Origin: VRUE01 sp963729995
Lineage (GTDB): Bacteria; Actinomycetota; Thermoleophilia; Solirubrobacterales; 70-9
Direction of reading: 5' to 3'
Assembly (NCBI GenBank): GCA_963729995.1
Contig: CAVSPF010000003.1
Location: 744,001-808,000 of the forward strand
DNA: 64,000 nucleotides
Each line of letters starts with the position of its first letter. The first letter of the stretch is position 1. Positions 1 to 6,697 of this stretch are shown in pieces. The notes beneath the pieces are model-generated. The model saw only the letters and a program-made list of their open reading frames with translations. It was not told where the DNA came from and ran no database searches. The translations under genes were made by a program, and so were the position numbers.

Positions 1-249
1 GGCTACAACGACGCCGAGGGCAAGCAGCGCTGGCGCCGCCTTGACCCCGACGCCTCGATTGAGGCGGCCCGCCGGCTGCGCAGGCAGCTCGCCGGCCAGC
101 CCCACGAGCCCGATCCCGCCGACGTCGACGGCAGTGGCGACGATGCTGCCGAGGACGTTCTGAGCGGCGACGCCGACCCAGCCGAGGCGTCGCAGGACGC
201 CGGCGACCAAGAGACGACACCCGAGCCCGTTGCGGCCGGAGGGGAGTAG
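1..249 (+). CDS. C-terminal end of an unknown element protein (partial)
   Basis: Frame 1 is open from the window edge to a TAG at 247-249. The visible 82 residues begin with a basic, helical-looking segment (GYNDAEGKQRWRRLDPD) and end in a long acidic tail rich in Asp, Glu, Ala and Pro. The next gene starts 3 nt after the stop behind a GGAGGGG sequence, so the two are probably co-transcribed. The start lies outside the window and I recognise no family. It belongs to the integrated element by position. Confidence 0.5.
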   Translation, partial: GYNDAEGKQRWRRLDPDASIEAARRLRRQLAGQPHEPDPADVDGSGDDAAEDVLSGDADPAEASQDAGDQETTPEPVAAGGE

Positions 250-252
250 CCG

Positions 253-714
253 ATGTTCACCGATGCAGCCGACCTGATCGACGCGATCGAAGGCAACCAA
301 GGCGAGGAGGTGCAGCAGGAGGCGCTCGACTTCGCCGAGGAGGCTGGCTTGCTCGACCAGTGGCAGGCCGAAGCGGCCGAAGGCGACGACGACCAGTACA
401 CCGCAGCGATGCTGGAGGAGTTCGCTCGCGTCGAGCAACAGATCGGCCGGCAGCTGACGCAGGGCGAGATCAACGGGATGTTGGCGACCCTCAGCACCGA
501 AGACCTGAACCAGAACGTCGTGCCAGACTTCCATGCCGAGTTCGGCCAGCAGCTCTCCTCGGCCCGCAACCATGAGGACGGCAGGCTGCACCTGGGCGAA
601 GAAGCGGCCCGGCGCACCTTTGAGGAGCAGGGTCGCGGCCCCGAGGGCCAGGATGCCGGCCCCCAGCCGCAGTTCCAACGGCCCGAGTACGACGACGACG
701 TCCAAGGCGACTGA
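253..714 (+). CDS. acidic hypothetical protein of the integrated element
   Basis: This 153-residue protein starts at an ATG preceded by a good GGAGGGG ribosome-binding sequence. It is strongly acidic and mostly helical in appearance, with many Glu, Gln and Ala residues, and ends in a Pro/Gln-rich tail with the acidic stretch YDDDVQGD. No catalytic motif, membrane segment or signal peptide is visible. The gene sits between two other small forward genes with 1-3 nt gaps, which indicates one operon. A structural or assembly role in a phage-like element is possible, but I cannot support a function from sequence. Confidence 0.6.
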   Translation: MFTDAADLIDAIEGNQGEEVQQEALDFAEEAGLLDQWQAEAAEGDDDQYTAAMLEEFARVEQQIGRQLTQGEINGMLATLSTEDLNQNVVPDFHAEFGQQLSSARNHEDGRLHLGEEAARRTFEEQGRGPEGQDAGPQPQFQRPEYDDDVQGD

Positions 715-715
715 C

Positions 716-997
716 ATGCCGCAGCCGCTCGACGTTCCCCGCAACCCCGAGAAGGCCGTCACCCTCGACGCCCCGGTGCACCTGATCGAGGTGCAGATCG
801 GCTCTCTCACCGCCACCGGCCGAGATGGGTACAAGGCCAAGGGCAAGGCCGGCAAGACGATCGCTGGCGCCAAGCTGCACGTGCCGATCACCCTGATCGC
901 CACCGAGAGCCCCTGCCGGGTCCGCGTCGTCTACGACTCCGAGGCCGTCGCCTACGAGCGTCAGCGCGCCGCAGAGCGCAAGGCCGCGATCCACTAG
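716..997 (+). CDS. small hypothetical protein, paralogue of the gene at 1412
   Basis: The ATG at 716 follows the previous stop by one base. The 93-residue product starts MPQPLDVPRNP and contains LTATGRDGYKAKG and, near the end, ESPCRVRVVYDSEAVAYE. The protein from 1412 has the same layout: MPQ-LD start, ITATYPDGY, then TEPCRVRVVLDSEARVYE. The two are therefore diverged copies flanking the gene at 1004. The family is unknown to me. The single conserved Cys in PCRVRVV and the predicted beta-rich pattern are all I can point to. Confidence 0.6.
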   Translation: MPQPLDVPRNPEKAVTLDAPVHLIEVQIGSLTATGRDGYKAKGKAGKTIAGAKLHVPITLIATESPCRVRVVYDSEAVAYERQRAAERKAAIH

Positions 998-1003
998 GCC
1001 GGC

Positions 1004-1396
1004 ATGAACACGACCCTGCTCACATCCGAGGCCCGCGAAGCAACCGCGACCAGCGACCAGCAACGGGCCGCACAGGGAGAGGCCGGCGTCCTCTTGACCC
1101 TCGACGTCACCGCAGCCCCCAACACGGCCGAGACGCTGACCGTCTCAATCCAGGCCAAGGACCCCGCCAGCGGCAAGTGGGTGACGATCACCGCCTTTGC
1201 CGCAACCAAGAAGGGCGAAGAAATCCAGGCAGGCGCGACCCTGGCCTACACGCTCTACCCGGCCGCGGTCGAGACGACAGCAACCGCCGATCACGAAGTC
1301 CAGGCCCTTCCCCTGCCCCGAGTCTGGCGCGCGATCGTGACCCACTCCGCCGGTGGAAGCTGGACCTACAGCCTCGGCGCCTCACCGCTCAAGTAG
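1004..1396 (+). CDS. hypothetical beta-rich protein
   Basis: This 130-residue protein has an Ala/Thr-rich N-terminus and then alternating hydrophobic and polar residues typical of a beta-sandwich (GVLLTLDVTAAP, TLTVSIQAKDP, KWVTITAFAAT, WRAIVTHSAGGSWTYSL). That pattern resembles small phage or secreted Ig-like proteins, but this is a fold-level impression only. No signal peptide is apparent. It lies between the two paralogous genes at 716 and 1412 in the same direction with short gaps, so it is probably part of the same transcript. Confidence 0.55.
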   Translation: MNTTLLTSEAREATATSDQQRAAQGEAGVLLTLDVTAAPNTAETLTVSIQAKDPASGKWVTITAFAATKKGEEIQAGATLAYTLYPAAVETTATADHEVQALPLPRVWRAIVTHSAGGSWTYSLGASPLK

Positions 1397-1411
1397 GCCC
1401 CCGGTGAACAG

Positions 1412-1666
1412 GTGCCGCAGATCCTCGACCTGCACCGCGGCCACCCCGAGAGCTTCGACGGTGCCCCCATCGGTGCCCTGGCGGTAGAGCGAGGCGCGAT
1501 CACCGCCACCTACCCGGACGGCTACACCCTCGAAGCCACCGCGCCAGCGCGGATCGACGCCGAGGCATCCCCGCTCAGCCTCGAAGCCACTACGGAGCCC
1601 TGCCGCGTGCGAGTCGTCCTCGACAGCGAGGCGCGTGTCTACGAGCCGGGCGAGCAGCGGCGCTGA
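1412..1666 (+). CDS. small hypothetical protein, paralogue of the gene at 716
   Basis: A GTG at 1412 opens an 84-residue frame. The product shares with the protein at 716 the MPQ-x-LD start, the ITATYPDGYTLEA segment (LTATGRDGYKAKG there) and the near-identical PCRVRVVLDSEARVYE tail. It is the last gene of the short forward cluster before about 400 bases without a convincing gene. Function is unknown; both copies may be structural components of the element. Confidence 0.6.
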   Translation: MPQILDLHRGHPESFDGAPIGALAVERGAITATYPDGYTLEATAPARIDAEASPLSLEATTEPCRVRVVLDSEARVYEPGEQRR

Positions 1667-1683
1667 GTACACACGTCCGGCGG

Positions 1684-1716
1684 CTTACCTTCCGTAAGTG
1701 CTTACCAAGCGTAAGC
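1684..1716. repeat. two tandem 15-bp palindromic repeats
   Basis: CTTACCTTCCGTAAG (1684-1698) is followed by CTTACCAAGCGTAAG (1701-1715). Both have CTTAC/GTAAG arms and the two starts are 17 bp apart. The second palindrome extends by one base pair on each side. Such paired inverted repeats usually bind a dimeric DNA-binding protein, or serve as iterons or transfer-origin elements. They sit immediately after the gene cluster ending at 1666. Confidence 0.6.
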
Positions 1717-2004
1717 GCGGCGAGCGGGAGGGGCGCGATCCCCGGCTACAGAGCGGTTCCCGGCGCTGTCGAGGGGTAGGCGGCGTGGGCTCTCTGCGTG
1801 GCGGCTTCCCCCACGCGCCATGCCTGGGGGGGCGCTCCGGCTCTACCCGCGCCCCAGCAAATGTGCGCGCGAGGGCCGAATCCGGGCCTCTCAGAGCCCG
1901 TCTGGCGCCCTCCCAGCGATCCCCGCGTGTGTTCGCACCCCCGCGCTCAGGCGTCGTCGCGTCTACCTGGCAGGGGCGACGCTCGCCCTCAGCTCGACGG
2001 TGAG
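1717..2004. other. intergenic control region without a supported gene
   Basis: About 290 bases lie between the tandem palindromes and the CGTACA repeats. Open frames here have poor codon use (many Arg, Pro and Ser codons) and no ribosome-binding sequences. I see no gene. Between two repeat clusters, the region could hold a replication or transfer origin, but nothing in it proves this. Confidence 0.4.
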
Positions 2005-2068
2005 CGTCCGTACACCTGGCCCCGTCCGTACAGCTTGAGCGTACGTACAGGGCGCTATCGTCCGTACA
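2005..2068. promoter_or_regulatory. four phased CGTnCGTACA repeats overlapping a promoter
   Basis: CGTCCGTACA occurs at 2005-2014, 2023-2032 and 2059-2068, and the variant CGTACGTACA at 2040-2049. Spacings are 18, 17 and 19 bp. The last copy runs into the ATG of the ribbon-helix-helix gene and overlaps a TATCGT hexamer 6 nt before that ATG. This is the expected layout of an autoregulatory operator. The same core occurs as an inverted pair at 3709-3714 and 3732-3737. Confidence 0.65.
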
Positions 2069-2400
2069 TGGCCGAGACGAGAGTCGAGCTTCGAGTCAGC
2101 GCCGAGCAGAAGGCCCAGATCGCCGAGCGCGCGGCAGCGGCCGGGCTCACCCTCAGCGACTTCATCCGCAGCGCCGCCCTCGGAGACTCGACGGCTCCCC
2201 CAGCGTCCATCGTCCACGGCGACGGACCTGTCGCAGAGCACCACGGCGACGACACGGCAGCGCCCAGCTCGAAGCCCGAGCCGTCACCGCCAGCACCCGA
2301 CGACGACCTGCAGCACGAGATCGCTGCCAGGGCGAAGGTGCTCGAACGGCGGATGGGTAAGCGGACGGCGTGGGCGCAGGCCCGCCGCGAGCTGGCTTAG
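2068..2400 (+). CDS. ribbon-helix-helix DNA-binding protein (MobC/DUF1778-like N-terminus)
   Basis: The 110-residue product starts with a beta strand (TRVELRVSAEQ) followed by two helices ending in LTLSDFIRSAAL. This is the classic ribbon-helix-helix pattern of plasmid mobilisation accessory proteins and antitoxins. A Pro/Ala/Asp-rich linker follows, then a basic C-terminal helix (AKVLERRMGKRTAWAQARREL). The gene begins inside the fourth CGTACA repeat, so it probably represses itself. It converges on the serine recombinase gene and their stop codons overlap. It could be a relaxosome protein or a simple regulator; sequence alone does not decide. Confidence 0.7.
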   Translation: MAETRVELRVSAEQKAQIAERAAAAGLTLSDFIRSAALGDSTAPPASIVHGDGPVAEHHGDDTAAPSSKPEPSPPAPDDDLQHEIAARAKVLERRMGKRTAWAQARRELA

Positions 2401-3050
2401 CGCTCGACGCGATCCAACACGGCCTTGACGGTCGACGGGTGCCACTGCGCGCCGCCGTGAGCGGTCGGCACGTCGTCGGCGTTCAACCGCTCCGCGATCT
2501 TCGCCAGCGAGTGCCCGCGGGAGTGCAGGTTGCGGATCCGCGCGACGACCTTCGCCGGGAGCTGTCGCGGTCGGCCGACCTTCGCGCGTTGCTCCGGCGG
2601 AAGTGCCGCCAGGGCCTCGCGGGTGCGCTCCCCGATCCGGCGCCGCTCGTACTGAGCGAAGCCGATCCACTGCGTCGCCATCATCTCGCCCGCCGCGGTG
2701 CTTGTGTCGATGCCGAGGTCGAGCAGGATCAGCGCCCAGCCCTGCTTCTCGCTCAGCTTCAGCAGGGCCGCGAAGTCGCCCACGTCACGAGAGAGCCGGT
2801 TGGCCCTGGCGACGACCAGCGCGTCCGCGTCGCCGGCCTTCAACCTCACCAGGACGCCTTCGATGCCTTCGCGCTTCATCGACTTGCCGCTCGCCACGTC
2901 GTCCACCATCTCGACCAGCTCCCAGCCTTCGCGCTTCGCGGCCTCGCGGATCGTCGCGCGCTGCTCAGGGGGGCTGACCCCGGCCTTGTCCTGCTCGGCG
3001 GTGCTCACCCGCGTGTAGCCGATCACTCGCTGTACGTCCTGCGTCGTCAT
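2397..3050 (-). CDS. small serine recombinase (resolvase/invertase family)
   Basis: The 217-residue product has the N-terminal catalytic domain of serine recombinases. The nucleophile is Ser16 in GYTRVSTAEQ, and the conserved segments DALVVARANRLSRD and TAAGEMMATQWIGFAQYERRRIGERT follow. The C-terminal 60 residues (GRPRQLPAKVVARIRNLHSRGHSLAKIAERLN) form a Hin-like helix-turn-helix. The ATG at 3050 is chosen because AGGGGC precedes it; a longer frame upstream lacks a site. It could resolve dimers or invert DNA within the element, since a separate large integrase lies at the right edge. Confidence 0.9.
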   Translation of the reverse strand: MTTQDVQRVIGYTRVSTAEQDKAGVSPPEQRATIREAAKREGWELVEMVDDVASGKSMKREGIEGVLVRLKAGDADALVVARANRLSRDVGDFAALLKLSEKQGWALILLDLGIDTSTAAGEMMATQWIGFAQYERRRIGERTREALAALPPEQRAKVGRPRQLPAKVVARIRNLHSRGHSLAKIAERLNADDVPTAHGGAQWHPSTVKAVLDRVER

Positions 3051-3079
3051 CGCTGCCCCTTCGGTCGGTCGGTTGCGGA

Positions 3080-3107
3080 AGCCGCCGGCCGGGAGTCGAA
3101 CCCGGCC
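3080..3107 (-). other. tRNA T-arm-like hairpin
   Basis: Read on the minus strand, GGCCGGG-TTCGACT-CCCGGCC is a perfect 7-bp stem with a loop matching the tRNA T-loop consensus (TTCGANT). GGCGGCT, which would be an acceptor 3' strand, follows. No matching acceptor 5' strand, D-arm or anticodon arm can be folded upstream, so this is not a functional tRNA. It may be a tRNA 3' fragment or a chance hairpin between two genes. Confidence 0.3.
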
Positions 3108-3128
3108 AAGCTCCAAGCGGCGGCGGGC

Positions 3129-3440
3129 TCAGTCGGTCGCAATCGTGCGGCCACTGAGGCGGCAGGCCATCGCCGCGACTTCGCACACGTCGCCGCCGTT
3201 CCACTGGCCGGGCTCGTTGAGCTTGGCGGCGATCATGTCCAGCGCCTCCCGGTCGGTGAGGTCGCCGCTCCGTGGGACGGCCTCCGCCTCGTGAACCTCC
3301 AACAGCGCGCACAGGCGGCCGTATTCCTCGCTGTCGAACGTCTCGGCCGCGCGGTCGCGCACGGTGTCAACGTCGAGCCCGTCGCGCAGGTCCGCTGCGA
3401 CGCTCGGCCATTCCCTCTCGATGATCGGTAGGGCGATCAT
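3129..3440 (-). CDS. hypothetical protein
   Basis: This 103-residue acidic protein begins MIALPIIEREWPSVAADLRDGLDVDTV and ends CRLSGRTIATD. It looks helical and soluble with no recognisable motif. Its ATG overlaps the stop of the gene at 3437-3637 in an ATGA arrangement, so translation of the two is probably coupled. Both lie upstream of the serine recombinase in the same direction and may share its transcript. Confidence 0.55.
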   Translation of the reverse strand: MIALPIIEREWPSVAADLRDGLDVDTVRDRAAETFDSEEYGRLCALLEVHEAEAVPRSGDLTDREALDMIAAKLNEPGQWNGGDVCEVAAMACRLSGRTIATD

Positions 3441-3637
3441 GCCGCCATCTCCGCGACCATCACCCGCGGGAGCCAGGTCGGGTTGAAGCCCTCGACCTGG
3501 ACCTCAACCTCAGAGCCGCACTCTGTTTCGTCGCTGACGACGCCCTCGAACTGGTCGGGTGTGCCGTCCTGCCAGTTGCCGGTGAAGTGGACGCTGCGCC
3601 CAATCAGGGTCGCGTCGCTACTGTGCTTACTGGTCAT
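3437..3637 (-). CDS. small hypothetical beta-rich protein
   Basis: The 66-residue product starts MTSKHSSDATLIGRSVHF and contains the strands SEVEVQVEGFNPTWLPRVMV. The start at 3637 is chosen because GGAAGGTGG lies just upstream. An open extension further upstream crosses promoter-like sequence with no site. It overlaps the next gene by 4 nt. I recognise no family. It is the first gene of a minus-strand group ending with the serine recombinase. Confidence 0.5.
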   Translation of the reverse strand: MTSKHSSDATLIGRSVHFTGNWQDGTPDQFEGVVSDETECGSEVEVQVEGFNPTWLPRVMVAEMAA

Positions 3638-4098
3638 CGGAACCACCTTCCGTTGGCTCTGCCCCGGTGCCGTGTAGAGCGGTGCCGGGGCGCTTTCAGT
3701 CCGGGCAACGTACAGCAACCGACTCGGTTTGTGTACGACATTGGCCGAATGTGCGAGGGTCGAGGCTGCGATGCAGGCCCACGTTGAGTCCATCGACCAG
3801 GTGCCCGAGCCCGCGACGCCCGCTCCGATCCGAGCCAGCGTCGGCAGTCGGTTCCCCTTGCCGACCTCGCCGCCTTCGCCTGGTCGAGACGTGCTCGTCT
3901 CGAGTGATTGAGTCGAGCCCGAAGGCGCGGAACTTCGGCGTCGCCTGCGTGCGCACGTAGGGGGGGAGGGGTGTGCCTGAACTTGCCGCCGCTGCTCTAT
4001 GTATATCTCCCCCCCGCTCTACAAGATTTGGCCTAAAGGGGCCTTAGGTGTACACAAACATCCCTGACCAGTCCGGCCCCCGTCCGATAATCCCGGTC
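3638..4098. promoter_or_regulatory. divergent control region with CGTACA inverted pair
   Basis: This 460-base gap separates minus-strand genes from plus-strand genes. It holds CGTACA at 3709-3714 facing TGTACG at 3732-3737, the same core as the repeats before the ribbon-helix-helix gene. It also holds an inverted repeat CCTAA/TTAGG at 4032-4048, the palindrome GTGTACAC at 4048-4055 and a GATAAT hexamer at 4086. A 60-residue frame from TTG 3729 is possible but lacks support. The region probably drives both directions and may be controlled by the ribbon-helix-helix protein. Confidence 0.5.
4086..4091 (+). promoter_or_regulatory. -10 hexamer of a leaderless promoter
   Basis: GATAAT ends 7 nt before the ATG at 4099. 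A transcript from the usual position would start at or next to the A of the ATG, so the message would have no leader. No ribosome-binding sequence is present. Confidence 0.5.
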
Positions 4099-4374
4099 AT
4101 GGCCCGCACCCCGAGTTGCCGATACCACTGCCGCCGCTGCGGCTCGCACTTCACCTCCTTGGTCGCCTTCGACGCGCACCACCAGAGCTCCGGCGGCGAT
4201 CTCATTCCTTGCGCCTTCCCCGGCGAGGAGGCCCTGGTCGAGGTCGCCGGCGGCGAGTGCCGCATCTCCGGCGCCGTCCCTCAGATCGGCGTGACGCTCT
4301 ACGAGCACAAGAGCGCCGCCCTCATGCGTCAACGGGTCGCAGACGGCGATTTGCGCTTTGAGCAAGCTGCCTGA
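4099..4374 (+). CDS. small zinc-finger-like protein
   Basis: The 91-residue product has CRYHCRRCGSHFTSLVAFDAHH and a further Cys at PCAF about 15 residues on. This C-x2-C...H...C layout is the form of short zinc-finger proteins common in actinophages and integrated elements. The ATG at 4099 is preferred over the GTG at 4048 because the promoter-like GATAAT lies between them and would give a leaderless message starting at 4099. The rest of the protein shows no catalytic motif. It probably binds nucleic acid or protein. Confidence 0.6.
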   Translation: MARTPSCRYHCRRCGSHFTSLVAFDAHHQSSGGDLIPCAFPGEEALVEVAGGECRISGAVPQIGVTLYEHKSAALMRQRVADGDLRFEQAA

Positions 4375-4542
4375 GGCCGATCTAGCCCTCGCCCGTACCA
4401 AGAGGCCCGCAGGGCTCCCAGGGCCGCAAATCGGCGTCTAGCGCTACGACGTTCGTCCAGCCCATGTTCGCCGTCGATCCGGGGGAAGGTGCCCGCATAG
4501 CCGACCGGCGCTCAGACGGGCTTCCAGCGACCCGGCGAGCGA

Positions 4543-4548
4543 TAGGGT
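4543..4548 (+). promoter_or_regulatory. -10 hexamer of a leaderless promoter
   Basis: TAGGGT is followed by exactly 7 nt and the ATG at 4556, matching the leaderless pattern seen at other genes in this window. No ribosome-binding sequence is present. Confidence 0.5.
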
Positions 4549-4555
4549 CCGCACA

Positions 4556-5332
4556 ATGCCCGACGCTGGCTCCGAGCGGTTTTCTGCCGAGCAGCGGCTC
4601 TACGTCCAAGCGAGGCTCGCCGCGGATCGGTGGACGGTCGAGCTGGAAGCCGGCAGGCGCCGGATCGAAGCCGACCCGGATCGAAGCGAGGCCGACAAGA
4701 CCGCCGCCCTGTCGAAGCTGAGCGAGGCCGCCCGCGAGCACGACGCGGCGCTGGCGCAGATCGAGGAGGCGATCCTGAGCGGCGGGGAGACGCTGCCGAC
4801 CGGCGAGCTGTTCGATCGCGTGGCGGCCGTAGTCGAAGCTGAGGAGGCCGAAGGCGTGGACGTGCCGGCGCAAACATCCGACCAGCTTCGCGAGCGCCGA
4901 GGTGAGGCTGGTAAGAAACTGGCGGAAGCGGAGGAGCGACTCCGAGAGATCGAAGCCGCCGGCATCGTGGGGGCCTGCGTGCGCTGCCTCGAGCCCGATT
5001 GTGGGACCGCCTTCGCACTTGCCTTCTACGAGCTCGACTGGCTGCGCACGACGTTGCTCGAGCTCGTAGACGTGCCAAGGGTGAGGGCGACGTCGATGCT
5101 CAAGCCGCTCCGAGAGGAGCTGCGGGCGATCAGCGATGGGTCTCTGGACCCCGAGGAGGGCTCGCTTCCGACGGCCAAGTTCGGCGAAGAGTCCTCGCGC
5201 GTCCTATTACCGCTGTTTCTCTGCCGAGTTTGCGCGCAGGAGCGGGGCCTGTCGGTCGGCGAGCCGCCGGAGCTGCCCTGCTACGTCCAGGAGGAGTGGG
5301 GCAGCCGCGAGGTGCGCCGCCCTTCTGGCTGA
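4556..5332 (+). CDS. coiled-coil protein with cysteine pairs, unknown function
   Basis: The 258-residue product is dominated by charged heptad-like helices from about residue 10 to 145 (for example EAGKKLAEAEERLREIEAAG), which suggests a coiled coil. It then has Cys residues in ACVRCLEPDCG and again in LFLCRVCAQERG, a spacing that could bind zinc. It has no signal peptide or membrane segment. Its probable promoter gives a leaderless message. It stands alone in the element with about 180 bases before and 150 after. I do not recognise the family. Confidence 0.6.
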   Translation: MPDAGSERFSAEQRLYVQARLAADRWTVELEAGRRRIEADPDRSEADKTAALSKLSEAAREHDAALAQIEEAILSGGETLPTGELFDRVAAVVEAEEAEGVDVPAQTSDQLRERRGEAGKKLAEAEERLREIEAAGIVGACVRCLEPDCGTAFALAFYELDWLRTTLLELVDVPRVRATSMLKPLREELRAISDGSLDPEEGSLPTAKFGEESSRVLLPLFLCRVCAQERGLSVGEPPELPCYVQEEWGSREVRRPSG

Positions 5333-5481
5333 TCTCGTTCTGACCGCCCCTCCTCCCGGCGTGTCGGTTGCGTTGACCAGCTCGATACAGCCGCCCCCGG
5401 CCGGTCTGCGTTGTCGATTCGTCCACTCGCCCGGTTGCAGGACTCAGGCCCTCGGCGGCTTCGCCCGGTACCGCCCTGGTG

Positions 5482-6057
5482 ATGGTAGCCGCGAGCACCG
5501 AGCCCGAGCCGCAATGGCTGGATGAAGTGGACGCCCGCGACCGCCCCGAGCTGGAACGGCTGCGCGACCTGTCTCAGCTCGAGCCCGGTTGGCGCGTTGC
5601 CGCTGCCTGCGAAGCCGCCGCCGCGAAAGCCGAGCTGGCCGGGCTTCCCGAGCACCGCTGGATGCGATTCGTGCAACTCTCATTCGGCGCCCGCGTGATC
5701 CTCCGCTGCGAAGGCCAAGGCCTGATCCCACTCACCCGCGCGGCTCGCTCGATGGCGACCCGGCGCTGGACTGGCTCTGAGGCTCCGCAACTTGTCGCCC
5801 TGGAAGCGGTCTATAGAGCGGAGGGTCCCGAAAAGTGGATAGGCTCGCCCGGCTGCGTGGCTAAGCTGGTAAATCAGAAGTCCGCGATCAAGCTCTTGGA
5901 GCGGCATGGCTGGACGAAGACTGTGGGCGGCAAGCACGTGAAGATGACCAAGGACGGCCACGCAATCACGTTGCCCCCCCACAAGGGCCAGGACTACAGC
6001 AGGGGCCTGACATCGGCGATCCTGAAGCAGGCGGGTATAGACCGGAGCGAGCTATGA
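5482..6057 (+). CDS. hicA: HicA-type mRNA interferase toxin with long N-terminal extension
   Basis: The last 65 residues (KSAIKLLERHGWTKTVGGKHVKM...HKGQDYSRGLTSAILKQAGI) are a HicA toxin. It is a double-stranded-RNA-binding-like fold that cleaves mRNA, with the active His in the GGKHVKM segment. HicA proteins are normally about 60 residues, but here the frame stays open for another 125 residues with normal codon use. A GTG at 5857 would give a standard HicA, so the extension may be a separate gene fused by loss of a stop, or a real fusion. The stop overlaps the hicB ATG in ATGA, which supports one toxin-antitoxin operon. Confidence 0.7.
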   Translation: MVAASTEPEPQWLDEVDARDRPELERLRDLSQLEPGWRVAAACEAAAAKAELAGLPEHRWMRFVQLSFGARVILRCEGQGLIPLTRAARSMATRRWTGSEAPQLVALEAVYRAEGPEKWIGSPGCVAKLVNQKSAIKLLERHGWTKTVGGKHVKMTKDGHAITLPPHKGQDYSRGLTSAILKQAGIDRSEL

Positions 6058-6299
6058 GCAACCGCGAGTTTGTCGTACGCGTCCACGAAGAGGACGATTC
6101 CATGTGGGCTGAGGTTCTAGACCTTCCCGGCTGCTTCGCCAGTGGTGACAACCTGGACGAGCTGTTCAAGTCGCTGGAAGAGGCAATCTCGCTGTACCTG
6201 CACGACAGGCCCGGCGCGGAGAAGTTCAAGCGGATGAAGGCCGCCCCGAAGCCGGCGCATATGCAGGTGGACGAGCTGCGGGTCAAAGTCCCCGCCTGA
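6054..6299 (+). CDS. hicB: HicB-family antitoxin
   Basis: The 81-residue product has the HicB partial RNase H fold: REFVVRVHEEDDSMWAEVLDLPGCFASGDNLDELFKSLEEAISLYL, with the typical DLPGC-x-ASGD motif. HicB binds and neutralises HicA and usually represses the operon. There is no obvious separate DNA-binding domain, but the C-terminal 20 residues are basic. Its ATG overlaps the stop of the HicA frame by 4 nt. Confidence 0.88.
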   Translation: MSNREFVVRVHEEDDSMWAEVLDLPGCFASGDNLDELFKSLEEAISLYLHDRPGAEKFKRMKAAPKPAHMQVDELRVKVPA

Positions 6300-6340
6300 T
6301 CCCCGCGGCGGCTGTCCGCCGGCCGCAGGATGATTCGACC

Positions 6341-6688
6341 ATGCGAGAAGGCCCCTTGCCGCGGTTATGCATCCGCTGCACGCGCCGGACCCAGACGGCG
6401 ATCCGCATCGTCGGTGGCGAGCGCTTTGTGGCCGCGCGACTTACCGCCCTCGGTCTGCCGAAGGCCCGCGCCGCGAAGATCGCCCGCTCTGCTACCGGGA
6501 CCGATCGGCGCGACCTGAACGTCTCTATCTGCCGGAGCTGCGCTCGAGGCGTCGGCTTGAAGGCGGGGAACCCTGCGCCGACGATCGCCGAGCAGGCCGC
6601 TCCGCCCGCAATCGGTCCGAAGCCAGGTAGGAAGGCGCGGGCTTTCCGTGCCGCCCTGAGCGATAACGACGTCGGCGGCAGCGCCTAG
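6341..6688 (+). CDS. small cysteine-pair protein, possible zinc binder
   Basis: The 115-residue product has CIRC near the start and CRSC about 50 residues later (LNVSICRSCARGVGLKAG), the layout of a simple zinc ribbon. The rest is basic and Ala/Pro-rich. The ATG at 6341 follows 40 bases after hicB. The intervening sequence contains a CGGCGG/CCGCCG hairpin without a T-run. Function unknown. Confidence 0.55.
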   Translation: MREGPLPRLCIRCTRRTQTAIRIVGGERFVAARLTALGLPKARAAKIARSATGTDRRDLNVSICRSCARGVGLKAGNPAPTIAEQAAPPAIGPKPGRKARAFRAALSDNDVGGSA

Positions 6689-6691
6689 GCT
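6686..6691 (+). promoter_or_regulatory. -10 hexamer of a leaderless promoter
   Basis: TAGGCT lies 6 nt before the ATG at 6698 and overlaps the stop codon of the preceding gene. This again fits a leaderless message. Confidence 0.45.
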
Positions 6692-6697
6692 TTCCGC

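Noticed and set aside
3080..3152. Complete tRNA gene on the minus strand ending at 3080
   Set aside because: Only the T-arm and an acceptor-like 3' strand fold. There is no matching 5' acceptor strand, D-arm or anticodon stem within a normal tRNA length.
3729..3911. 60-residue forward gene in the divergent control region
   Set aside because: It needs a TTG start, has no ribosome-binding site or fitting promoter, and crosses the CGTACA inverted pair. It is not strong enough to list as a gene.
4048..4098. Upstream GTG start for the zinc-finger-like gene
   Set aside because: The segment contains a promoter-like GATAAT 7 nt before ATG 4099, and the added residues have no conserved character.
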